This document shows positions 24,801-37,829 of a stretch of 64,000 nucleotides of DNA, one piece after another. Numbering within the stretch: position 1 is the first letter of the stretch; the number at the start of each line of letters is the position of its first letter. The position numbers and the translations under genes were made by a program. The notes below the pieces were generated by a model. It was not told the DNA's origin and searched no databases. It worked only from the letters and a program-made list of their open reading frames with translations. Origin of the DNA: Pelecanus crispus (lineage: Eukaryota; Chordata; Aves; Pelecaniformes; Pelecanidae); contig NC_134656.1 of NCBI RefSeq assembly GCF_030463565.1, positions 67,001-131,000 of the forward strand. The letters are read 5' to 3'.

Positions 24801-27800
24801 ACTTGAAGCAAGCATACAGTAACGTCCTTGACTTGCACCTAAATCAAAGCAAGACTGCTCTTGTAGATGTTAACTGCAAAGACAATAGCTCAACTAACTT
24901 TATAAAAACTGACAGAGTGAAGAAAACTGGCATTTCCCATGTCTTTCATCATGGGTTGAAAAAGGACATCTCTTGCTGCTCCATTTTTTATTTCTGCAGC
25001 CTCAGCCTATTGCAGAAGAAATGCAAATTCCTAAACTCAGATTTTGCAAATATGCGATAGTCTAGAAAGCTAGATTAGCCTTAAAACATAGCACTCTAGA
25101 TTTAAGGGAGCTCTTAGCCAGCCAAGTGACTAAAGAGCTTATAAGAGAAGAGAAAAGTAACCACAGTCATCCACTATTTTCTTCCGTGACCATACGTTAG
25201 TCAAGGGCCACTAACAAATATGTCAAGAACCAAGATGAAAAAAGCTGCTAATTACCTCAGCATGTCTTGGAAGACAGAAATAATTGTAGAAGTATGTTCT
25301 CTGTAAAGACAGTCCTGAGGAAAAAACCTTCCCAGAACCCCCTGAAAGATCACTTGTGGTGTAACTTCTAATTGATGGAAACCACACTGCAGGAACTGAA
25401 ATATTTGACGGCTCCTGAACTGGAACACCAGACTAGCAGCGGCACTCATGAGACTAGAGAAATTGTTCTCAGACAAGAACTGAGAAAAATTAAGCTCCGC
25501 CATTCCAGTTTAAAACTAATGTTTTGCAGAAGATTTATCAGACAATGCAATGACCACTGCCAAACAAAAGGGAATATCCTTAAAAGTAGGATGCTGCTGA
25601 ATAAGCTTCTGCAGAGTGAAATAGCTCCCTGACCCTGACAAACAGGAACAGATTCAGTTTGAGGGTATGTTACCGCTATAGTAAGTGTCATAGCAGAAGG
25701 GAAATAGAAAATTTATTTTCTCAGTGAAGGATAAATGGCAGATCTGGTGTGTAGATATGGTCCCACATGGGAGGTTATTCATTAAGTTGGAAAAGACAGG
25801 AATTAATTAATATACTGTAATATCAGTAAAGAACTACTTAAGAGGAAATGGTCAGAACTAGAGATGAAAGGAAAAGCACTGGACTGGAGAAAAGCTATTA
25901 GTGGATCCTTAGGTGTTACCTGAAAAAACACTCTGATCAAATGGTTCATTACTGACTTTGATATGCTGACATTAAGCAGAATTGTCCATTCACAGATGGG
26001 CTATATACCATATGTACCATAGAGAAATAATTGGCTGACCTTAGAGACTGGAGCAGTTGAGAAGGGATAAGATATAATAATACAAAAATAAGAGACTATA
26101 CATTTAGGGAGAAATAACAATAATTTCGATGGCAGACTTACCAGCCGGAAATCATGAAGAGTGTGAAGGTACTTGTTAATCAAAGAATGAGAACCAAAGT
26201 AAAACGGCCCTGAAAAAGGGCAATCTTAAACTGTGTAAGAGGAAACAGTTACTCAGATTTAAATATTAATGTCATTGTACAAGGTAACGAGATCTCATTT
26301 GGCATTTTCTTTCAGTTAATCTTTCCTGAACAGGAATTATGAATTAGAACACGTTCAGTGAAGGGTTACTAGGATAACTGAACACATGAAAAGCCTTTTG
26401 GACAGAGAAAATTTCTAGTTTAGCAAGCTGAAAGCAATTAGTTTCACAGACCGTATATCTGAAATAAATACAGAATTTGGACACAGAAAATACTGATCTT
26501 ACCATAATGGTAACAAACCCATAAGCTTATTAATTCACTAATGTATTTGTTTCAAACCTGTGGATAAAACAAAAATGATGTTTTTACATTAATAAAGTCT
26601 CTTAAGGACATTTAAAGAGAAATCGAAGATACTTGTAAGCCAGCCTCTGATAATGATGCATTATGTCCTAATGCTATTGAAGGAATGTATGGTTAACTAC
26701 TAGAATAAAGAGTGCTAGTCATGAATTAAATGAATGATCATACACTGCTTGCCTATAGCACACAAGTGAACACGTCGATTGTAAAGCTTTAGGGGATAAA
26801 AGGATTTGTACGTTTGAGAACTTTGTAGAATGTATCTTTTTCCCTAGATGTCTGATACTTGCCACTTGTTTCTGTGGCAAAGATTATATGAAGAAATTAC
26901 TAGAAGTATATCTATGTTAAAAAGCGTTCTTACATATCGATTAAAAACTATCAACAGAAATTTACATCCTGCTTGTTTCTCACTATGCCAGGATAAAATT
27001 TAACTTCAGAATAGGAAGACAGAATATATAATAACTTTGTATTTTTGTATTCAAAGGAATTAATTTAATAAAGGATTAAGGTCTATAGTGGTCTGTCTTT
27101 CTATAACTGACAGAAAAGAGACTATCATGGCTGATCGCATTTTTTTTTCTCCTTGCGTGCAGAGAGTAACAGAAGAAGGGGTTGTTACTATTTAGGCTTA
27201 CTTGAAAGGAAGAGATTTGTTGTGGTGTGTTGTGGTTTTTTTTCCTCCTTTTAAACTAACGTTAATTTTGCTCTGAGTTATTGGTAGGAACAGTATTATT
27301 ATAAAAAAAGTCTAAGTATACTTAGTCAAAGAACTGGCTCTAGAACATTATAATTGAGAGCATATAAACCTTAGAAAAAAACAGATGTTCTTCAAGTGAA
27401 TATAGAAGGACATTTAGATTGCTCAGAATCATAAACTCATAGGGCCAGAAGGATCTTAGGAAGTTGTCTAGTCCCACACCACGCTCTAAGGCAGGTTCAG
27501 TTTAGCATTTGGGTCATTCCTGACAGATCTTGAATTCCTTCCTAATGATCAGCCATTAGGGAAGCTCCAGTACCTTCCCCGACAATTCACTCCAATAAAA
27601 CGCTAGCCTTTCCATTAGATTCTTTTCCTATTAACTAACCAAATCTTTTTTGCTTTGATTACAGCATATAACTTCTCATCCTACATACAATAAACACCAG
27701 GAACAAATTTCCTACCCCCCTGCCCCATTCTCTTCACAAGAATTTCTGGAATTGATTACCATGCTTGCCCCATTCCTCATCCCCATTTTTTTTTTTCTAC

Positions 27801-30800
27801 CTTAAATAATTCTGAGGTAATTCATAAGTTGTATTTTCAGGATTGCTGAGCACTCTCAGTGCTCCTCTCATTCTTTCCAAGTGGTCCACACCTTGATGGG
27901 CAGCACCTGGAACTGCACACAGTTTTCCAGGCCCAAGCTGGCCCAAAAGCTTGGGAATCAACAATGATGATATTATTAAAAAAAAATTATGTGTGGACAG
28001 TCACCACAAAAATAGAATTGAATCATGTGATGTAATTTTTAAAATAAATTACACAATCTTTTTATTTGCAGGAAGGGAAGGATGGAAAGTTCCTATAGGA
28101 AGGTAAAGAAGTTGACTCAATAAAATAGAAAAGCTGATTTATACGTACTTCCTGAAATCCTGAAGCTTTCAGCAATTTTAAACATTATTAAATTAAACAC
28201 AGAGCTGAGTAGATATTGCTACCTAAAGAGTGATCAACACACAACCTAAACACCTGTGGGAAGCCAATGCTTTCATAGCAGCAACATACTGTGCCATACG
28301 GCTAGGGAAACCAATAAGTAACAATGAAATCAGAGTGAATGGTTGAGCGGGCTATCCTAATAATGTTCCTGCTAGCACTTTGGATCAGGCAAGTAGAGAT
28401 CTTCATTTAGTAACCTTAAAACAAGATGACCACGACTGGAAAACAGAAAAATGTCATCTGTGTGATTCTTTTCAACTGTCTGTTCTACTTCCAACTTTCC
28501 TGAGAAGGCAGAAAAATCCAGCAAGCTAGCCTGGACTTTTCTCCATCTTCCTCACAAAAATACAATGTACAAATCGGGGACACTTCGATAATACACAAAG
28601 GCTATACTAAAATTAGGGAAAAAAAGTTAAAATGGATCCTTCCTCCCCCCCGCCCATATACAATGCAAGCATTTTCACTGAACTGTACATGTTCAGGGGG
28701 CTATAACAATGCCTTTTCCAAATAGCAGTTTTACCCTTGCTAAATCAAGATACAAATGTTTTTGAAAGCTTGCTAGTATTCTCAGCTTTAAGTGTAAAAA
28801 CGTGTCCAACTTGGTTTTCAGATGATGATGTCTACATGGCTAATGAGAATGAGAGACAAGAGTATGTTCTAAATGAAAATGGGATAATCTTTGTGGGCAA
28901 CGCAAAGTACATTGAAGCGAGAGGATGGTACTATGGACAGGTAAGCCATAAGAAATTTATTTGGGCTCTTATTCTGTCTCCAATAGCATTTTCTATTATC
29001 ATTACTCGCCTCTCTGATAAGTATATTTACATGAAAAATGAACAATGACTTAGCACAGCACTGCAACTAGGCCTGACTTCTACAGGTGCTTGAAGCTCAT
29101 GGTACAAGCGTGGACCTCATCTGTGACCAAAGCATCCACGGTACAAGTGACAATATACTTGTGTGGCTCCAACACACCCACTATTTTTGTAATGCAGTTA
29201 CCATGGGCCAGAACTGACATTGACATAGAATTATAGAATGGTTTGGGTTGGAAGGGACCTTTAAAGATCATTTAGTCCGACCTCGCTGCAATGAGCAGGG
29301 ACATTTTCAACTAGATCAGGCTGCTCAAAGCCCCATCCAACCTGATCTGGAATGTTTCCAGGGATATAACTCAAGAGAATTGAATAACTGCAGTCAGAAT
29401 AAGCCTGGCAGTTTTTGTTTTACTGCGGTCACCTCTTCTGATGGCAGAAGGCATCCTGCCAGATTTTTTGCTTTATTTAGTTAGCCTTGTCTTTAGTCAA
29501 TATTGCAGCATGAACTGCACACTACTGTGTTTGTGCCTCACTGTCCCTATTTCCTTTGGGCTGGACTATCTTAGAAAGGAGGAACTGCAGTAGAATCTCC
29601 TCTAATTCTGTTTGTGAACCTATCCATTTTCTTAAAAAATCATCTTATCTGATCACAGTTTCAAGATCACCTTCTAAATATCTGTCTCACCATGCTTGAT
29701 CTGAGCCTGTACTATCGTCAGGACCCAGCCATTGATGTATCCCGAAGAGGAGATCCTAAGTATGTAGGCCGAGTAATCAGTTCTATGGTAAGAAATGGAC
29801 AACTTAATGTTAATTCCACATGCTTAAGCAGAAAGCATTAGTTATACCACTGAGACTCAGCCACCTGCACCTTAAACAATATAATTAACTAGATATAGTG
29901 CATTACGCGCAATTGACTTTGTGCATTCTGTCCACTGGCCTATTTTTAGATCAATGGAAATGATAATGATAATGGAGTTCTCCTGGGAAAGTGGCAAGGA
30001 AGTTTCCATTCACATGAGAATCCATCCAGGTGGGATGGCAGTGTGGTAATCCTCCAGAAGTGGCGTCAGGACAACTACAAGCCTGTTCAGTATGGCCAGT
30101 GCTGGGTTTTTGCAGGCGTGATGTGTACAGGTACGCTTTAAGAATAGAGGACTGTGGTGAAACGGAGGCATTTGTGACCTCTGGTTTTATCAGAACTACA
30201 AAGCAATTAATTCTACAAGATAAACAGTGGTCTGAAGACTGCAAATGCTGAAGAGTCACAAAATATTTAGACACTTAACTTTGTTTCTCAGGTATTTGTA
30301 ATAATTGAATTCAAGCTCTGTATGTGTGTGTGTGTTGGTTTTTTTTTTTAATATATTTCAGTTCTGAGGTGCTTGGGGATTCCAACTCGTTTGGTTTCAA
30401 ATTTTAACTCTGCCCATGATGTGGATAGAAACCTGAGTATTGATAAGTACTATGACAGCTCTGGAAAGAGTCTTAATATCAGCAAGGATTCCACATGGTA
30501 AATATGATTTTTTTTTTTTTGCATCTCACCAATAATTAGAAAGAGGATTTATGAGACTTAAAAACATGAACGCTAGTAGTACAAAAGCAACTGAGTGGAC
30601 AAAATTTAATACAAATATCTAAATTAATACACTAGACATCCACTTGGAAAGAAAACATACTTCATGGTTTTGAGATAACAGTTACTTCAAACAACTAAGC
30701 AGCCAAATTTTTTGCAGTCCCTGACCTCAAACAAGTTGCAGCTTTCGTTAAAAAGCATGTTTCCATTGACAATGTACCAGTTTCCAAGGCTCTTTGAATT

Positions 30801-33800
30801 ATTGACACCTAATCAGTCTGTTGCCAATAACGCAGCTGTGTACCTTCCATGCTCTTAACTAGTTTACTGCTGCCATAACTTTCATCACACATCCAAAGCC
30901 TGTGTTTCTTAGCTTGGCCTGTCATCCTCCCCAGGTAGATGGGAGCCTCCTCAAGTTTTCCAGCACTCCTTTAGCTAGACCTTCCCTTTGTGGGAGCTGA
31001 AAGGGAGAACAAACCCAATGCTCTCCAGACTCGGTTATTGGACATTGTAGTTCAGTGCTGTAAACGGCAAGCGATCCATGACCATCAATCAAACCCCAAA
31101 ATTTGAGTAGCCAAAGAAACATGATATTCTTTAAATAATACCATTTTATACTTTAGTTGCCCTCCAGTTTTAAAAATCTTTACTCTGCAGCCACTTTTCA
31201 GAAAGTGAACTAACTAGGCCCACGGGTATATCATATAGCTCAAAGTCTCTGTGCACACTAGGCTTCACCAACAGTATCATCTTTAGCTAGTCTGCTTCCT
31301 TTCACTGAGCGTATGTGGTTGAAGGATATGGGAAGTCTTTCACCTCTTACCTTCCTTAAAAGTATTAGCCTCTGAACAAAATTCAGCCAACAAATCTTCT
31401 TTCTAGGTACTCTTGTGACCTACATTTTACCAATCTTTTGTGCTATCCTTTCCTTTTGGAGTTTGTGGAACTCATTACCACTGGATGCTGTTGAAAACAA
31501 AGCTATAAAGAGTTTTTGAACAGGACAAAAGAGATTCATAGAGAATAAGATGACTAACGACCATTAAACCCAGTGCTCTCAATGTAATGACTAATTCACA
31601 AAGTCCCTAATTCTCTGACTGTGACAAATCATAGAGTACATCAGGGGAAGGGCCATTCTATTCACATGCTCTTCTTATCTCTTTTCTAAACATCTGCTGC
31701 TGCACACTACTACAGATGGACTACTGCACTTTATGAGCATTTTATCTGACCAGTACAGCTATTTTAAGTTTCTATTTAAACAAAGCATTTCCCACATTTG
31801 AAGGTTACTGAACCTCATCACCAAGTGTTGCCTATATCCAAGGCTTAAATCTTTCACTTATAGTTCATATTGCTCCCAAAGCAAGCTGCTGACATCTATA
31901 TTCTCTCCCTCCCTGCTCCGAGGTCTACAACTCAAAAGCAGGCAGTAAATCTATCCTTTGAAAGAGGTAGTGAGTTGCTGTAACTAGACAGCTTGTGTCA
32001 CATCCTAGAGAATCTTTAAAAAAGAAAATTCCCTACTCCTTTCAAATTGGAAGTTTGTATGAGTCTATATATATTACTGTGCTTTCTAGACATTGTTCTT
32101 TGTCTCCAGGGATTATCACGTCTGGAATGAAAGCTGGTTCATTCGCCCAGACCTGGGAACATCGTACAATGGATGGCAGGTTTTAGATGCGACTCCACAA
32201 GAACAAAGCAAAGGTAACAGTACAAGTTCTTAGCATGACTTAACATTCCTTCTCCAAACTGAGCACGACTAATAAAGTTTGACTTTTTTTCATGTTTTAG
32301 GGTTATTTCAGTGTGGCCCTGCATCCGTCATAGCCATCAAAGAAGGTGATGTAGACTTGGATTACGACACCTTATTTGTGTATACGGAGGTGAATGCCGA
32401 TTGCAACAGATGGATTGTATACAATGATGGAACTAAGAAAAGAGTTTATTGTGATACTGAAATAATTGGCAGGTTTATCAGCACCAAAGCTGTGGGCAGC
32501 AATTCCCGTGTGGATGTCACCTATAATTACAAATATCCAGAAGGTAAAGGGATTATCACAAATTATCTCCTCGTTGTCACAATTATCCCCTACTGAATTC
32601 TTGGGGCTAGGAAGCTAGGACGAGCAACGTGTTTTCTTTGAGCATCTCTCCCCTTCCTTCAGAAAATATTTCTGCCAGTGTTCTCGGACTACTTTCTTAA
32701 TACAATAGGTATTATATTTCTGGTTTTGTGTATTTAGTAGTTTCCTTATTAAGACACAAAATATACTTTATTACACAGAAGAACAAAATGTAATATATAC
32801 ACAAAACAGGGCTGTAAGATACATTTTACTACCCAAGGCAGACAAACCCTCAAGCTGTCACACTAAAAAGTCTTAAAGCCGAGTCCATCATGTATCACGA
32901 ACTGTGCACAGGTCTGTAGTATGGGAAGTACTTACAGATTAGTAAGTACTAGTTTTCTGGCATATCTGGCAGAGGGAGTGGGGCAACAATCAAATCACTA
33001 ATCTAAAATCTTAAACTCCAGTCCTCTAACACTAGACATCCATCTCCCCTATGACCTCATGCTCAGTCTCTCTCACCAAATAAGTTCTTTCTTGCTGTGT
33101 CCATCGCAACTCCTCATCTTTCCTTCTGAAGACCCCACTACATCCTGCTCCCAAGAGGAGTGACTCAGTCTCCCTCTCTGACTGTATAAATTCACCAAGT
33201 TAGGCTCTCTTGTGCTCCTGCTCCGATATCCAGCCATCAGCTGTTATATGTTTGCACTCCTGGTGGACTCAGTCTCCACATTATTGGATTCTGGAAACAA
33301 AACTACTAGGAAACAGTAAAGGGACTAAGTGCCATTGATCTGTACTTAGGAAAACAAAGCAGCAAAGCCATATGTTTGCAGGAATATGTTTATCTTCCCT
33401 CAAAAACTGGGTACCTATGTCTTTCCATCTTTTTTTAAAATTAGGGTTACAGATTTCATATAATAGTTTGCTTAATGTTCGTGACTCAAAGTCTTTAAAA
33501 AAAAAAAAAAAGGAAGACATATTTCACCTTTTTAAAGTTTGTCATTCAGAATCAGCGGCCATATTTCAATACTTCACTCCTCAAGGTTTTAGTGCAACTG
33601 TATTTAATAAAGAGGCTGGTTATCATCAGACTAGCAATGTAACAGTTATCACACTACTGCATGTTCTGACCAAAGAAATCTTGCATCCTAAACAAATACA
33701 AATGCATCATATTTCATTTTAGTGGCTTATTCACCTTATTACAGTATGTTTATTACATTCCTGTGAAAAACCTGAAGAGAGGCCTAATAAAAATACGGGG

Positions 33801-36800
33801 AACTTTTAGGTATTGCATATTTCTGGGTGATGCAGAGCTAACACCCTATATCATTCTGAAAGCCTTTACATAGAGAAGGTGCAATGGCAACAAAAGTATA
33901 AATTTTACTTGGTTCTCTCCTTTGACCAGGTTCTTCTGAGGAAAGACGAGTTTATAAAAAGGCCTTGGCCAAGGTATTTGGATCAAACATTGCAGAAGGA
34001 CACACAGAATCTCGAAATGAAAGATCTTCAGAGACAATTCGAAACCCTGGGATCTCTGGGAAATTCAAGCTGGCTGAACCTCCAGTATTTGGCAAAGACA
34101 TTATCCTAATCTTAATTCTCAATAACCTATCTTCTGACCACAAAACCGTGAAGGTGGACATGAGTGCATCAACTGTCCTGTACACAAGGAGAACAGTGGC
34201 AGAGATCCTGAAGGCAACCACTTCTGTGGATCTTGGTTCTAAAAAAGGTAACTTTTAATGTCCCTAAGGAGCCAATATAGCCCTCTTCTTAGCCGCACGA
34301 AGGCAACTGGAAGGAAGAAACATCAGTATCGTATCAATATCAGCCTTGTAGTGCATCTACTTGTTCCATCACTTAATAGCATTATGGCTACATTTTACAA
34401 GATTCCCCCCCCCCCCCCCCCCCCAAACTTTCACTAGTTCAACCAGGAATTGAAGGTCTCATGAAACGTTATATAGAAGGCTACATTTATATCATAGTAT
34501 TATAGCTCCAGAAGCAACACTATATATATCTCTGTGTGTGTGTATATATATGCGCGTGTCTGTCTGTCTCTCTGTCTGTGGTGATTATTACACGTATAGG
34601 AACACATCTTACTCTATTAACAGATACAAGAAGTCGGATGCGTGCTTTCTGGTACTCAACAGGCAACACTTTAAGAGAAATTAACTAGGTCAAAGGTTAA
34701 AAGTTACAGTGAAACTCTCTGTCTCTCTTTTGAAGAGTCAAGGCTATTAAAACTACTATAGAGATCTTTTTCATCCCCAGGGGCTACAAAGATAAACATT
34801 TTTCCCACACACAGCAGAAAAGTTGTAGGACTACAATAAGCAGCTGACCAGGTCACTTGAAAGGGATCTCTGAAACTTGACCCAAACTTTCTTCTTGACT
34901 GAGGTAAAACAAATAGGATATAAGGAGGGAATAGATAAAAATGGTTATACCTCTAATTATAAGAAATACAAAGGCACAGGAATCCAGTGAAATGCAGATG
35001 AGCAGATTCCCTCAGTTTCAGGCCAAAATCATCCATTCCAAAGTGTAAGGGCCAAATGACTTAAAGTAGAAAAGGATGACCAGAAAAGGGAAATACACAA
35101 CCAGTCTCACAAGGAAGAAATATAAACAGACTCCAGCTGTCTTGTCTTCTGTTCTCTTCAATAATTTCAAAAACCCTCACAATAACTCTCTTCTCTCTTG
35201 CGTTCTTTGAGAATGTAATGGTTCCTAAATATATGTCTGAATTCCAGGGAAACATATCCGGTTAAAGATCCCTTATTCTTATTATGGAAAATATCTGACT
35301 ACTGACAAAAGGATCCAAGTTACTGCTTTGTGTGAAGTCATGCACATGCATGGGGCAAAGTTGCTGGTGGAGAAGACAATCATTTTAGAGGACACAAACA
35401 TTATCATTAAGGTAAACAATTCTCTCCCTGATGTCCTGAACGACAGAAAGAACTAGAGTCTTCCTGGAGCTCAGATCTTAAGATGAGAATTTGGGGATAA
35501 ATGCATTAATTTAGGCTGCAACTTCAGATGTTGCTCTAAAATTCTGCCTGCTTACATTGAGAAAGTAATCATGTGAGAGAGCAATTTTGAATCTTTGCCT
35601 GATCTGCCCACCATTCTTCAGAACAGCTCTGTTTCCTTCTTTCTTTCTCAGTCACATGCCACTGCTTTATGTTCACGGAACTTGTTTTCATTTCATCTGT
35701 ATTCTAGTTATCGGCAAGAGCTTGTGTTGCCTTTACAGAACTTTGCCTACTCCCAAAATACAGGTTTAAACCCTTAATTCTAATCTATGTTAGGGCCAGT
35801 TTATATTGTTTCAATACTTTAATCCTAATCAATGCTGTGCCAAAAAATGCCACTCAGCAACCCAAAGATCAGACAGGTTTAATGAGATGCGTCTGTAGAG
35901 TCAGTGCTCTATTTCACTAAAATTGTGCACAAAATATTGCATACAGCTTGACAGCACTATTTAGCTAATCCAAATCCAGCTTCAAGTATTAGGAAAGGCA
36001 TACCAGCTGTCAGTTAAATTTCACTGCTCCTACCAATATCTCACGCATCCTCAAATACGAGAGACGTTCTGCTTACGGTTCAACTGCAGTCTGACTCCAG
36101 AACAGTGAATGATCAGAAATGTGTCTTTGTCATTCAGATTCCTCGGCGGGTTGTAGTGAACAAAGCTGTTACTCTAGAGATCTCATATGCCAATCCCCTC
36201 CCTGAACCTGTGAGCCGCTGTGTACTGCTAGTGACTTTGATGAATCAACAGGTCAAGATACAGTAAGTGAAAGCTGTAGCATATACTCAGTGCTTCTAAC
36301 ATGACTGACAGCATGTCTAGTTTCTCAATAAGAAAAAATTATGGTTGAATTGTCTTTTTCATATTTTCTATTTATGAAAGTAAAAATGCCACCAAATATA
36401 TATTGAGATATTATGATTTCTCAATCATGGTTTTATTTTTTTCCTCATAGGAACTTCTTTACCAACTAAAAACTGTTAACATCCTTCCTTCCTGGGAAAG
36501 CAAATGGGCATGCCAAATTCTTTTGTCTCTCTGATATTTCTTCTACAGCTTGCCTTTGTGTTTCTGTTTTTATATACAGTATTATATTACAAAAATATTA
36601 CAAAAATAAGTCTGAGCTAAGGCAAACAAATAAGACACTGCCATAGCTCCCCTCTTTTCAGACCAAACAAGAAGTTGCTCTGTTCTCCTTTAAAGTAGGA
36701 GAAAATGATGCCTTTTCAAAACAAGAGGAAAATGTTCTATTACTTTTTTCTCTTCCTCTGGACTCTGCTGCTTTATGGATTAACTCAGAGTTGAGTAGTT

Positions 36801-37478
36801 CATATTTCCTAAAGCTTGTTTTATTATAACACAGCCTGACTCGCTGTGGCTCTGGAAATATTTGGACATCATAATCTATAAAAATAGGGAAAACATTATT
36901 CCAGTGAAAGACTAAGCCAATTTAGGCCAAAAGGAGACACAAAGTACCCTGGCCATTAGAAAAATCGTATTATTGCCAAAATGGATATGAACCAAGCAGG
37001 CATCAGACAGAGCGCTGACCTTTGACATCAGAGTTTTCCTATTCTGAGTTTGTGTTGACTATCCAAACTTGTGCTCAGCCCTAACATGGAGGCGTGACGT
37101 AGCACTTCTCATTTTCATCGGTCTATTCAAGAGTAAATGAACATGGTACCATCTTTTCTCATTTCTTAGCCTACACAAAGCCTCAAACCCTAAGTAATTC
37201 TCAAAAACTGAGGCTGGGTCTCAAGTAACTGTGGATGCCCTAGCTATCATGCAGTTCTGCTTCTTGGGAATCTCAAGGAAAGACAATGCAAGCTGGAACT
37301 AACTGATTTTTTTTTTCCCCCCTCCAGTCTGGCACAACTGGCAGCAAGGGAGAGATCAAAAATTTATTTTGAATTCACGCCTCGCAGGGCTGGACCCTTA
37401 CAGCTGCAAGTAGACTTCTCTTGTGACAAATTTTCGCACGTTAAGGGATTTGTAACCATTGCAGTAGCACCTTCATAG
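21895..37478 (+). CDS. Transglutaminase, TGM3/TGM6-type paralogue between TGM3 and TGM6, 13 coding exons
   Basis: This is a complete third transglutaminase gene. Coding exons are 21895-21901, 23893-24066, 24267-24506, 28822-28940, 29659-29787, 29950-30130, 30362-30497, 32110-32213, 32301-32543, 33930-34247, 35248-35411, 36138-36262 and 37328-37478, giving about 696 aa with intron phases identical to its neighbours. Triad residues are C274 (YGQCWVFA), H332 (in DYHVW, where both neighbours have NFHVW) and D355 ([10 protein letters not shown]); tunnel tryptophans are W238 and W329. Exons 2, 3 and 9 have the same lengths as TGM6 (174, 240, 243 nt), and exon 3 is nearer to TGM6 than to TGM3, so it probably arose from the TGM6 side. 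Oddities: one extra residue in the first calcium loop (INGNDNDNG, 224-232) and an exon 12 nine bases short, lacking the family's EGSGLL-type turn. Exon 1 (ATGGCAG then GTGAGT) has an excellent donor and the right phase. It should be an active cross-linker; substrate and tissue are unknown. Confidence 0.9.
24671..24690 (+). repeat. C13-G-C6 tract in intron 3 of the middle gene
   Basis: This near-pure C tract lies 165 bp after the exon 3 donor, next to a short CTGCCGCCGC stretch. It is one of four long C runs in the window. Confidence 0.85.
26260..26470 (+). mobile_element. Ancient CR1-like LINE fragment (low confidence), intron 3 of the middle gene
   Basis: CATTGTACAAGG...GAGATCTCATTTGG and the following GAAGGGTTACTAGGATAACTG...GACAGAGAAAATTT fit, in order, the CR1/L3 reverse-transcriptase 3' region ('cattgtacaaagcactggtgagaccacacctgg', then 'gcaacaaaaatgattagg'). 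It is heavily decayed and was recognised by eye only. Confidence 0.4.
27422..27970 (-). mobile_element. CR1 LINE 3' fragment, intron 3 of the middle gene
   Basis: On + it begins AGAATCATAAACTCATAGGG, the reversed CR1 3' end, then 'ccagaaggatcttaggaagttgtctagtcc'. Further on comes the reversed TTTCCAAGTGGTCCACACC...GGAACTGCACACAGTTTTCCAGGCC segment typical of avian CR1. It is an old, diverged, 5'-truncated copy. Confidence 0.75.
29226..29365 (-). mobile_element. CR1 LINE 3' end fragment, intron 4 of the middle gene
   Basis: ATAGAATTATAGAATGGTTT followed by GGGTTGGAAGGGACCTTTAA is the classical avian CR1 3' end in reverse. About 140 bp stay alignable by eye (to the TGGAATGTTTCCAGGGAT segment) before similarity fades. 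The body is lost. Confidence 0.85.
31440..31750 (+). mobile_element. Ancient CR1/L3-like LINE 3' fragment, intron 7 of the middle gene
   Basis: TGTGGAACTCATTACCACTGG, then a ...GATGACTAACGACCATTAAACCC block, then CATCAGGGGAAGGGCCATTC and CAGATGGACTACTGCACT. These follow the order of the old amniote CR1 3' end ('tggaactcattgccacaggatg...aatggctattaa...aggggaagggccattc...ctagatggaccattggtct'). It is in sense with the gene and strongly decayed. Confidence 0.65.
34405..34424 (+). repeat. C20 homopolymer in intron 10 of the middle gene
   Basis: A run of 20 C lies about 160 bp after the exon 10 donor. About 100 bp further on is a TG/TA/TGTC microsatellite patch (34520-34582). Confidence 0.9.
34520..34582 (+). 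repeat. Compound (TA)/(TG)/(TCTG) microsatellite
   Basis: Short runs of TATATA, TGTGTG, TATATA, GCGCG and TGTCTGTCTGTC follow each other within about 60 bp in intron 10 of the middle gene. Confidence 0.75.
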
Positions 37479-37806
37479 TGTGATGGAATCAATCTCCTGT
37501 TTCAGCGTTAACATGGCAAGACATTCTCCTCTGTATAGGGACAGCGATTACAGCAAGAAACTTTCCACAAAAATTGGTGACCTCTTACACTGCAATAGAA
37601 TCAAGTCTCCTGCTTTCACAGTGCTTAATTATTTAGTCTCCAATTGTATTTCTTTTTTTTTGTCCTCTTGTCTAGAAAAATGAAGCCCCTTGTAGAAATA
37701 GTTTCACTCTTTTATCAAATCTCATTGTGTTAAGCTCCCATTTTTGACTTTTCCATCAGATAATTAATACAGTCTCTTTGTGACCACATTCTAATTGTCA
37801 GCAGTA

Positions 37807-37812
37807 AATAAA
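37807..37812 (+). terminator. Poly(A) signal AATAAA of the middle transglutaminase gene
   Basis: This is a canonical hexamer about 330 nt after the TAG stop at 37476-37478. It is the first perfect AATAAA I found after the stop, so it probably ends the transcript. Confidence 0.6.
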
Positions 37813-37829
37813 AACTATTCATATAACTG

